This document shows, in pieces, positions 37,101 to 49,690 of a DNA stretch of 64,000 nt (position 1 is its first letter; every line of letters begins with the position of its first letter). Under the pieces are notes generated by a model. That model saw nothing but the letters and a program-made list of their open reading frames with translations. It did not search any database and had not been told where the DNA came from. Location of the stretch: NCBI GenBank assembly GCA_016490735.1, contig JAEMWC010000057.1, positions 824,501 through 888,500 of the forward strand, read 5' to 3'. Source of the stretch: Pachyseris speciosa (taxonomy: Eukaryota; Cnidaria; Anthozoa; Scleractinia; Pachyseridae). The position numbers and the translations under genes are program-made.

Positions 37101-40100
37101 CTTGGCTGCCATGAAAACCCTCTATAGATGTAATATGTCTAACCATTACCTAATAAGAAAATTAATATTTATTTTTCTTGCTTTTGCAGGAGATTATTTT
37201 AATAATTATATTTACAGTAGAGTACATAGTACGTATTTGGGCAGCAGGTTGCCGCAGTGCTTATGTAGGATTAAAAGGAAGACTTCGGTTTGCTATAAAA
37301 ATTTATTCCATCATAGGTATGATGCTGAATTTTTTTTCAGTTAATTCTGTTATATTTAACTTCCCTCCAATAAATGCCCTGATTCTAATGAGCACCTCCC
37401 CACATTGAATAGTTGTCTATTAATTTTCCCTTTTCAGTTGGTTGTCCCCCATACTGAAAGGTACATGTATGCCCAACTGCTGAAACCCCTAATTCTAATA
37501 ACAGGGTTCGTACAGGACTGGGAAGTTCTTGAAAATGGTAGGAAGTCCTGGAAAATCCTGGAAATCTGTGAAATCAGTCTTAAAGTTTTCTTAAAAGCCA
37601 TCTATGAGAAGCCAGATGGGAAGATCCAACATCATATCCTAACATTAACATTTAAGTGATATTAATAATAACATTTAAGTGTATAAAAAAGTTGATATCA
37701 TTATTGCCTATTTTCGCTTTCACTTTTCCCAGGCACGGCCAATTTGGATTTAATGACGTGTAATGGTTGCAGCTATTGTCAGGAAGCAAATGAAGCAGAA
37801 AATCCTTTGTGTTAAACAATAGGGCAACCATTACACATCATCAATCCAAAATGGCCGCACCCAGGAAATTTAAATGCGAAAATAGGTGGTGATGATATCA
37901 ATTTTTTTGTACACGTAAATGTTATATCCACATTTTAAAACAAAATTTGAAATCTAGTAATTATTGCCTACAATTTAGCGTCAATTTGTTGTAAGAGTGG
38001 AGGTTCCCTTTAAAACGGATAGTTTTCTGGAAGTCATTACCCTGAAATTGTATTGTCCTCATTCTTATGCCATTCCCCCCCCCCCTCCCCTGGACATATG
38101 TAATTTTGTCAGTTCCTAAGGTGCAGCATTATTTGTCAATTATTTCAACAATGGAGAACTTCCACATTTTTTGTTCACTCTGTCAGTGTTTTATACTTAG
38201 AAGTTTTTGTCAAAAAAGAAACAATCACCCAAGAAACAAACACCTCGGGCAGTAAATTGAGTCTTAAGAAATTAGTCTTTGGGGAGACTGGTCATATGTT
38301 CCAAAACACTCTGCCTTACTAAGGAGGGCTGTATAGCCAAACAAAAATTGCTCCTTACAGGAACCTGAAAAAATATGCTCACAGAGCTCGTTCATATTTT
38401 TCTTAATACGAACAAACACAAATAAAAAAGAAATAAACAAGACTTACAATAAATGAATTCAAACATTTTGTCGAGGCAAGTGTCTTGGTTTGCCTCATAC
38501 TAAGACTGATTGATGCATGATTTTAAGGGGGGGGGGGGGGGGGAAGGGGTTAGAAATATTTGATTTCCAAGGGAGATGCTCACACTTTAAACATACCAAA
38601 AGTTATATTATTGTGAAGTTGATTTTGTATGTTTGTTTCATCTTGGCAGATATGATAGTTATTATTTCTTCAATTGTGGCAGTGTCTTTAGCGAGCAATG
38701 TGTCTACTTCTCCAATTAGGTGAGTCAGAGTGTTCCCTATAGAAACCTGGTCACTTTTTGAAAAAGTCGCAATCCACATCTTTGTGACTCAATCGTGAGA
38801 CAAAAGATTAAGTAAACTCAGCTATCATTTGAAACCACGATGATGAACACCTTTCATAATAAGGTCATTTTTGTTTCTCTTTTGTTACTCAAGGAGCAAC
38901 ATTTACTATTATTTGTCACCTCTTTTCCAGGTTGTTGCGATTTCTTCCTCTTCTTAGAGTCTTGAGATTTGACCGGCAAGGTGGAACATGGAAACTTCTT
39001 GGTTCTGTGATCTATGTTCATCGTCAGGTGTGAAAAAGTAGATAGCAATACATGTTGTAATGTTTAATTTTAGTTTGCAAATGTTGTTGAGTTTTTGAAG
39101 AAAACCACCTGCTTGAAAAAAATAATGTGATCTCTTATGAGTCTAGTTTAACAAGGCACAAGGAATCTCATTGTTTGGACTTTTCTCACTGTTCAATGTG
39201 TTATAAGAGTCCATGCCTTGTAACCTCATTATATGAAAGGCAGACCTGCTTTGCAGGTTGGCTCTCAGACACAATTGGGATGCATTCTCCTTCGTCGAAT
39301 GCAATAATAATAAGAAAAATAATAATAGTAATAGTAACAGTAATAATGATAAGTTATTTATTGTTATTTAGTAATATTTTTATAATATTTATACGGATTA
39401 TAATTATGAATATCATTTTTTAGCATTCTAGTAGATCATATATTGTAAATTTAAGATTGTTTGAGAATTTGTTAATAAAGATTATTATTATTATTATTAT
39501 TATTGTTATGAGTGCATTTCAAGTCTCCATTCACTTAAATGTCACTAAATCATATAATACAAAATAACTCGCACCACTAATTCTTTGAATTCTCTCTCTC
39601 TCTCTCTCTTTATATTAGGAGCTCCTTACAACATTTTACCTTGGTTTTATCAGTTTAATATTTGCATCATTTGTCCTCTACATGGCTGAAAAGGACAGCC
39701 ACAGTGAGAAAGATTTTAAAAACTGGCCAAGTTCTTTCTGGTGGGGAATTGTAAGTACAAATATTGTGTTCAGCCTTAAGTCAAGTCTGAAAGCAACAAG
39801 GCTGAATGATCTCATTTCATGCTTTTTGTTATGCAACCTATGAAATGAAAGCCATTGATTGGTACTCAGTTAACCATGAAAAAGGAACTTGGAGCAAGTG
39901 TTCTTCAAAAGATACACTGGCATACATGTTTAGTTCCTCTTAACCCAATTAATATTACAGTAAAAAGCTGTGTGTAAGAACCTACACTTTTTGAAGTGTG
40001 GCAAAATAGGTTCTTGTATTGTGGGGTAGTTATTGGTAATTTAGGCTAAGTAGGTTCTTAATTAGGTTCTTAATTTCTATGAAGGAGATAATTAGATATT

Positions 40101-43100
40101 GATGACCAGAAAAATAAATAAACTTGGTTTCGGTCCTGAAATATACAGTATTATTCACAACTGTATGATGATAAACCTAGCAATTTACAGAATGTATAAT
40201 TATGTAGTGTCGCAAACCTCCTTTATGCAAGGTCCATGAAGACAATTACAGTCTGTTCTTTATATAAACCTGTTTTTGTTGTGGGAATCAGTGGTTTCAA
40301 TAAGCACTGACATCCGACGAAAAGCGTCGGCTACTTCGATCAGAGACGTAAGCTACTTTTGCCTTAAATTGAATTAATTAAAGAATGATTCTTTATTTTT
40401 TTCTTTCATACCAACAACAACAACAACAACAATCTTTATTTGTACTCTTTTTCTTGCAAAAAAAATTTACAATAAAAAATTAAAGGTAAAAGTTTAGAGT
40501 ACTGGCTGCCTGGAATAACCATAAGGGCTAGTGGAGCCAGGCAGCCAGAATACCGTCGCCTAGTCTACTCCAACTCGCTGCCTACTTCAAATTTGAAAAA
40601 TGTTTATCATAATTTTAACTGAAACCCACAATCATACACATGTATAAGCACCTGCTTGGTCTTTCTTGGCTAAACATGCTTTTATATTTTTGGGTATTAA
40701 AATGGCAAATTTAGCCTTTTCAGTGTCTCAGTCAAATAATAATAATAATAATAATTAACCCGTTGACTACCGGCTGTTTTTACATTTTCGGAGTGATTTT
40801 CCACCTATAAACAATGAATAGCAATTCGTGACTCTTTATTTGAACTACCAAGGAAAACTGGTGCTGTCCTAAGCCACTGGAGGCTCAAGGTTTCTGAAAA
40901 CGTCATTTTGATGTAGCTATTTTTTATCCGTGAAGCGACAACAATGGCCCAAGTTCGGTTTGCTTGCAATTTCTGCTAAATTTACAGCCATTTTTCATCT
41001 TTAGCGGCTGCCTGATGAGCATCATTAAGCGTGACGGTAGCTAAGAGTCCACTTTCTCAAAGAATCGAGCAAGGTGATGTACTTTGTTGTTGAATTTGGC
41101 TTGTTACTCGACGAACTGGGAATTTGGCCGGTCGAACACTTAGTACCTTTGGGACTCGACTATTGATGAATTTCTTGACCTACCGCCACATATTTTGGAA
41201 TTTGTGAGTACTGAAGATGACCACAAGCAGGAATTTTTGGCAGTAGGTCGGAGCGGCTGTTGAAAGAATTGGGAGAAGGAACGGGTGCTGTCAAAAATTC
41301 TCGTCATTTCCCAGCATGCAATGTGGTCTAGATGTTGAAAATGGCGGAAACGCACGAATGCACTGGAACAAAAGGCTGTATCTACGCTCGGGAGAAGAAT
41401 ATGAAAAAAAAAGTCATTTCTAAGCTAGAAAAAGGACTGAATTTTGTTATGATGGTTGAGGTTTGGTTTTTCGGCGATGATTTCCTTAAAAAACATGAAG
41501 GCAAAAAGGGGCATTTTTGTCGTTTCTCTTTGACGTTAAAAACGGTCAGTTTCGTTCTTGTCCAAACTCAAAAGGCCATATTTGGTAAAAATCGCTACGT
41601 TTATTGCATTTATTGGATATCCAAATTTAAAGGGCATTCCATTTCGTGCTCACAACTAACAGTTAAGGCAATATTCGTGCGATTGAGAAAGTTGCAATGT
41701 TTTGAAGCATGGGAGTTTTTTACGTCCGGTTTTGGCCAGCACGGGTGCCAATGGGTTAACATTTCTATTAATAGTGCAAATTAAAATGTAGATATGATCA
41801 AATGCACTTTACAAACTATTTGTAATGATCAGAAACAAATAATTCAAATAAACATAACATGATAAGAATCCCAACTGGAAGGAGGCATTAACTGGTTGGC
41901 TATTTACAAGGATGGCCGAGGAGTTGAACCAGGGACTACCTAGAACAACATCAGCTAGCAGCCAGAGTGAGATTTGAACTTGGGGCAGCGGCATTGAAGT
42001 CCAACGCCCTAACTGCTCGGCCTCCTTGCCTCCTGTGAAAGGTGGCTATTAATCTGTAAAATTTACATTAACACTAAAAATTAATATTTACATTAAAAAA
42101 TAATATTTACATTAACATTAAGAAAAGTGCCCTTAGAATTTTGCTTTCAACCTGTGCATGCTTTTGTATAATAGTTCACCTTGTCCCAGATTCAATGCAT
42201 TTGAATTGGATACAGGCTTTGTTAACAGGTGCACATACATGACAATGTTTTGAAATGATTATTGCCATGGTTACATTTGCAGGTTACCTTGACTACAGTT
42301 GGCTATGGTGACGCTGTACCTGAGACATGGTATGGCAAGATGTGTGCATCTGTTTTTGCTCTTTGTGGCATCTCATTCTTCGCTCTACCAGCGGTAGGTC
42401 ATGTGTTAAAAATATTATTGTCTAGTACTGTATGTGTTGATGAATACTCCAAATCAGCTTTTGGTAGAAAATCAAAAACTGCAAGACCCGTGGAATAACA
42501 TTGAAATTTTGTAAGATGTACATTTTACACTTTATTAATAAAGACTCCTAATACTGTCTATTAACATGAATAAATACCTGTAATATTGATGTTTTTGTGC
42601 TGTAATTTCATTAATCTAGGGTATTCTAGGATCAGGGTTTGCTTTGAAAGTGACACAGCAGCAACGCCAGAAACATTTTCACAGAAGAAGGAGGCCTGCG
42701 GCAATTCTTCTCCAGGTAGAAATGGGTTCTCTCCATACATTTTTGTACCAAGAGATACAAAGGGGAAAAACCATAGGGATACAAGAGGTGCTGTTCCTGA
42801 CGATTTGCTGTACAAACACAAAAATGAATGTTTCCAATCTTATAAGGCTTGTTGGAAAAGAGGCAAGAATGTCATTACTTGTCTCAATGCCACAAATTTC
42901 TCCAAATTCACCCCTCTGGCCTGAAGACTGGTTATTGCCCTAGAATTATTTTGTTCAACAAGTGAGTATACAGGGAGGAGCACAAATATTATGTTACTAA
43001 AATACTAATAGGCAGGGTTTTCAATAAAAGCCAGTTACTGGCTGTCTACCTCTGCATACAGGACCTCTTACCGCAGTCTGTTAAGATTTTATTTATAAGA

Positions 43101-46100
43101 ATCATAAAGGGCGATTTAGACGGTACAATTTTTGCTTCTGATTGTTGCATGTAACTTCTGTAGCACACACTGCTCACACCATGGAAAAAATCGTATACGA
43201 CACTTGCCATTCAATATTACCTATACCTACGACTGTCGTATGGTTTTAAAACATGATTCAAAATCCTACGACAAATTTTAGGCTATGTGCGTCTGTGGTA
43301 GAGAAGTTGTAGGAGCATTCACACAGCACAACTTTGTTCTAGATCGTGTCGCATATGGCAAGAGGCACGACAAATTGTACCATCTAAATCACCCTTAAAA
43401 GTTATCATAAACATCACTCTTGTTATGCCTAGAATGCTGGAAATTGCATTTCCAAGCTTCCAGATTTTCAATTTTTTATAGGGAGCATGCCCTCAGACCT
43501 CCATAGTGGGAACCAGCCTAACCACCGCTTTGGTGGTCACAGCCGCCTATTCCACCATCGGCAGCTGCTTATGAGAAAAGTTTTTGAAACCCCTGAGTAG
43601 TATTAAACTGAGTGTTTTTTCTCTGTATTTTTCTAAAGTCATACTGGCGCCTGTACTGTGCTGATCTCAACTCCAAGTCGGTGGCAACATGGCTGCCATC
43701 AATCTACTACAGTCGTCAGCAGCACTTGTTAAAAAGTGTTATGGAGAAAACTGGCACCACAGGTACGGCAGGAGACAACAGTCCTGAATTAGATTCACGT
43801 AAACGGAAACGTTCCATATGGAGCAAGCCACAGAAAGGGTTGAGGCGGGGCTCACTTGACGTGCTCTCCAATAGATCAGATTCAAACCTCCCAAGCAATC
43901 TGAACAGAAATTCTAGCACCTGCAGCGCTTTAGCTGATAGTGATTTCTTTGGTGAGATTTCTGTCGGTTTTGTCCAAGCATGCACTTGACATTAAAATGT
44001 GACCAGATTTGGGATCAGCTGTAACATCATTTGTCACCAAACTGTTAAAAATTGATGGCTTCTTCGCAAACCTTTACATCCAAACTGACAAGTGGCATTG
44101 CATTCTTTGAGGTATACTGGTGCGGGTTATGGGCACTACTATAGCTGCCAAATGTAAGTGGAGCTATTGGTAAAACCCCAACCCACTACTCTTGTTCAGA
44201 AAAGCTAAACATTCGAAATTACTCTTTGGGCAGAGGATTTACACCATCAGGTTTTAAAAGTTTGGTAATAACCTTTGATGTTCCATTTGTTGCTGAATTA
44301 GATCATGTTTTTGTGTCATTTTTTTTACCAATTCACCACTAACATTTAATTATCGCATGGCAAAGTGTAACCTTGTAGAAAGACCTCTGATAGTATTGAT
44401 GTGAAGCATGTTCAAGAATGTTATTTTGTGATTTATCTGATTCTGTTTTGTTTACTTTTCCTCAGTATTATTGCACTTGTGATGAATGTCACCTGTACAT
44501 GTGTGGCACCTGCAAGCCGTAGACTCTAAATTGGCTTATTATGCACCTGCAATTGCACAGAAAGAGTGTTAACAGTAATTCCTCAGAACTAACTGGCAAG
44601 ACTACATGGTGGGGGTGGGCTGGGGAGGGTCTTGGGATCACATAGGAATGTCATTGGCTTCAATAAATTTTTGTTTTTTATCCCTTGCTACTGTACTTCA
44701 TCCTCTCAACTTAACCCTTTGAAGTGGCATGTGCATTCTTCATTTTATAGTGACTTATTTTTAAAAAAAATAAATGTATTATTTTGTAAACTGTTTTCAT
44801 GAGGTGTAGTTTATTATGTAAACTGAATGGACTTGAGTAACTTGTTTTCTGTTAACTGTAACCTTTTATTTTTTGCAAATTTAACAGGTTTTTTTTTTAT
44901 TTTGATAAATTACAATTACTTAAACAGCTAAACAAACAAAAGTACATGTTAAGAAAAATAAACTTAAATATCTGCTGATGACAAATCAGAGGTGCAGCCA
45001 GTTAAATCAATTTGCAAGCTTTCATTTGATCAGCTATCCATGGCAATCAATTTGCCTGCATTTGACTTTGAATTGAACCACGTTTGGCCCAATTTAAGGA
45101 GTGGAGAATGGTCTCTCAAAACATGTGGTACAAGATAATAGTCAAATTTGATGGACATTGCAGTTCTGACCTTTTCATGAAGCTGTTTAGGCATTTCAGT
45201 CAAAGGAAGTCTCAGACTCACTGTGAAATGCTGCGTTTATTCTGACTGGATTGCATTTGCACCGAAGTCTGTACATTGATTAAATGCTGTCCCTCTTGTG
45301 CGTCAAACTGCAGTTGCTAACTGATAATGCATGTGCATTCCTTTTGACAGTAAAGAATTAATTCTTTTGCTCAAGCACTGAAACTTAACTCTAAATGAAT
45401 GTATAAAAGAGTTTGTCTTTTTAGCAGATGGCCGATCTAAGCATGGTTTGTACAATAGTCATGATGCTTTAGTGACGATGTTCTCATCCCAGAATATTCA
45501 CTGTTCAATTGTGCACCCGCTAAAGTCGTCTAATCCAGCCTCTCTTTGTGGTGGTAAGTGCATGAGTTTATGAGAATTTCAGCATTAAAAAATAAACGTA
45601 AGCAAATAAGAATCACTCAACATACGGTAGTCAGGGATGGTGAAATAAAAAGCCCTCTCAAAACGTGTTGGAAGTGAGCGACACTATTTTCTAATATACA
45701 TGCTTAATGTATGGTCCCGAGGGAAACAGTTAGTTTTGTTTTTTGAGGAGAGGGGAAAACCGGAGTACCCAGAGAAAAACTTCTCAGAGTAGAGTTCAAG
45801 AGAACCAACAACAAACACAACCCACATGTGACGTTGAGTCTGGGAATCGAACCCGGGCCACATTAGTGGAAGGCAAGTGCTCTCACCACTGTCCCATCCC
45901 TGCTCCCCGATGTTTCTCAATGTTTCCCGAGATGAAGTCAAGGGGAAACATCATGCTCAAGGGAAAACAAAACTGACATTGTACTGTTATCAGTTGACAG
46001 TGAACCTTTTTGCATGAAAACATGACCTTAGCAAGTGGACACCAAACGTGGGAATTATTGTTGCTCGAAGGGAGTTCATAGGCGAAAACAAAAGAGAAAA

Positions 46101-49100
46101 ATTTAAATTGCCAAAAATAGGCCTGTGAAATAATTCATACCCGGCCATGCATTTTAACATACGCTGTAAATCTTAATTATGTAAAGCTATTTTGACTTGA
46201 TAAACTTGTTGTCGTTACTACAAAACCGCCTATCATGACATTCTTGATAAGATTACATGTAAGTTTGAATGTACACATTTTTTTCGTGCTAAGACGCAGC
46301 CGATGAAAGTTTAAAAACGGTGCAATTTTTTCCAACATCTCATTGACTCTTGCTAGTTTAAATATAGTAAAGCCATGTTTGATTAAAAATCAACTTAACC
46401 CAATGATGTTAAAATGTTTCATTTCATCCAATAAATAAGAAAGCTTAAGAAATTGATACATTAAGTTCTGCTTAATGTTTATAACCTTATTAAACAAAAT
46501 CAAGTTTCATACCGGCATGTCACAGTTCTAAATTGTTTTTGGCGACATGACTGGGGATTTAGTGTTTGGGATGATAATCATAGAATGATATAATATACTG
46601 TGCATGTACCAATTGCTACATCAGGTACTGTTTGTAAATATTGTGTTGTTTTGTTTCTATTTAGCTATATTTGTTTTTGCTTCTTGCAAAACTCTGTAGT
46701 GACATCGTAGACAATTTAGGGCCTGTTCACATGGAGGTGGGGGACCCCAGGAAGGTGAGGTACCCCGCCTCGGTAGGGTTACCGATCTCTCCATACAATC
46801 TCTCTTTATTTCTCCATCACGTTCACATGTGAAGTGGGGTACCTCACCGAGGCGGGTTGCCCGGTCAGCCTGAGTGGGTAACCTGCTTAGCTGGGGTCAG
46901 TTTTCTCCATGTGAATGGTGGAGGTGGGGTGGGGTGATGTTCATCCGGGCAATTGTCTCTGAATTCTTTGTTGATATAGGTTCTTAGCAACCATGCGATA
47001 GCATTTTAAACCTCATCCCAGTGCCCCGGAAGTGCATGTGAAGGCCAGCTTTTTTTTACCACTGGTAGGTGGGGTACCTCACCTACCCGGTGCCCCCCAC
47101 CACCATGTGAACAGGCCCTTAGTCGTTATTCGCATCCTTTGTATTGAGCTGGATCTAGATTGCACACTGGACTTAAAGTGCTACTACGATCAGAAAATCA
47201 CTTGTCTTTTTTCTTCAAATTTCGAAAGTGTGTTTGCTTAACACCCGACTTGCGAAATTTCAAGCTTTAATTTTAAGCAGAAGACTGTTAACTTTGAGTG
47301 CAACTTTTTAATTTAACGGTCTGCCATTACTCATGTTCGTAACTGACCGATTAGGCCTCGGAGAGCTGGATCCAAGATAAAATGACCTCATATGCGCACT
47401 GGTTTAAAATTGCAGTGTGTGAATGCAGGTTATTAACTATGCAAAACACAAGTTTGAGAGTCTGAAAGCTCAAAATTCCCGTGCTGCATACTAAATCAGC
47501 CGGGTTTACACACACTGCATTCTTACTCTTTTGAGCTTTTTGTCATTTCGTCCTCGATCCAGTTCTCTTAAGATTTTGAAGTTAGTAATGGCGGACTGTT
47601 AAATTAAAAAGTTGCACTCGAAGTAAACAGTCTTCTGCTTGAAATTAAAGCTTAAAATTTTCGCGAGTGGGGTGTTAAGCAAACATACTTTCGAAATTTG
47701 AAGAAAAAAGACAAGTGATTTTCTGATCGTAGTAGCACTTTTAAGCAGGGGAGTGTATGTAAGTGTTCCATCATGTATGGCCCGCAAGAGACTCCTCTTC
47801 ATGCTAGATCCAGTTGAATACTGAGAATACTAGTATGGTCTATATTAGGCGTTTTGTGGTAAAGGTTTGATTGAAACAGCATTTTAACTTAAGACTGTTA
47901 AGTTTGAAGAGACTAACAGCTTTTCTGTTCAATGGTGGATCTTTGCAGATGAAAATGCGTTGTTAGCATTTCAGCAGGATGGAGAGACTCCTTGCATTGA
48001 GTGAGTTTTGACCTATTTATTTCATCGGACAGTAGAGCGGTTTTCAATTGAGTGTCGAAAGTAATTATGGCTTTGCTTTGGTTTTGCATTGCTTCGCTCC
48101 GTGATTGGCCAGGAAAACTCGCGCCACTTTCTTAATCAATGAGAAAGCAAAACCAAAACCAATTGTGATTTGCACGCGCGTATTTCCCGCGCTTTGCACC
48201 TGCTACATGTAATTTCTTTATATTCTGATTGGCTCATTGCACTGCTTACTTCTGTTGTGATTGGTCAGAGTAATTGCCTTGGTTTTGGTTTTACGACACT
48301 CAATTGAAAAGTGCTCTATTAATGCCAGTAGTCCTCCTGTGTCTCAACGAAAACAAAAATTGAAATCTGCAACATTTAGCATAAAATACAGCGATAACCC
48401 GTGTTTAAGATTTTAGATTTTTCCAGGTTAGCCAAAAAAGGCTCATATATATTTGTTATCCAATGGATAGTGGATAGTCTCAAAGAACTAGCAGATTTTC
48501 AAAACTAAATTTAGGAAGGGATATACGTTAATAAGTTAGGATAGTTCATGTTTGAAAGCGTGAAAATAACTTTTTTTTTCTTTTTTTCCGCAGGTTGAGT
48601 AAGGCTCAAAAGCTGGCGATTCGTCTCATTAGAATATTAAAACTCAGAGTAGCAATTAGAAAATTCAAGGTGAGATAACTTCTCTTTAAACAGGCGTAAG
48701 TTTTGCCTTGCGCTTAAGTGATGTCAACTGTCACGTTAACGCCCCATTACACTCTTGCAAGTTATCTGGTAATTATGTAAGAAGTAAATGCTCCTGGGGC
48801 CACATACCCAGAAATGTCTTTATACTTTCTTTGTTTTTCAGGAAGCAAGAAGACCGTATGATGTTAAAGATGTGATAGAGCAGTATTCAACAGGACACGT
48901 GGAAATGTTAGCAAGAGTGAAAAATCTTCAGGCAAAGTATGTGACGTTTGTCTTGTGACGTATTAAAAAAGTGATTGTCTACATTCATTCTCGTATTAAA
49001 AAAGTGATTGTCTACATTCATTTTCGTATTAAAAAAGTGATTGTCTACATTCATTCTCGTATTAAAAAAGTGATTGTCTACATTCTCAAACGTACTGCTT

Positions 49101-49650
49101 CATTTTATTGGTTTTTTCATTATTATTATAATTTTCTTTGATCATTTCAGGATGGATAAAGCCCTCGGCAACAGGGCTGAGAGTGGAGGTGGGTACCTTA
49201 ACGCTATTTACATTGCCGTTATTCCTACGCAGTGCTCGCCAAAAATCTCTCCAGTCACCATGAAGCAGTAGATTGATATGTCTGTGCAACGACTAATCGC
49301 AAGTTTACTGTTGTGTAATCTATTACACAAGCCTTGGTCGCTTGAGTCCTTGAGTGAAGCGGACGCTCTTGTGAAAACCCGTAATATTCGTCGTATTCTT
49401 AAGACGAATAGCGTGTCTGCTAGGCTCTGCAAGAATACCCAGGAAAATTTGGATACTTAATTAGACTGCATGATGTTAAAAGTGAAATGGTGAAGGGTCT
49501 CCCAACAGTCAGCACACCTCAGGTCTCGGGTAGACCGCGAGTAGTCTCTAATTTCGGCGATGGATTGTGGGGCGAGCGAAAGACACGCGTGCGCATAGAC
49601 TTTCAGTTAACAGAAAACGTTGTTATAAATCGATAATAATGATGATGATG

Positions 49651-49690
<40 letters not shown>

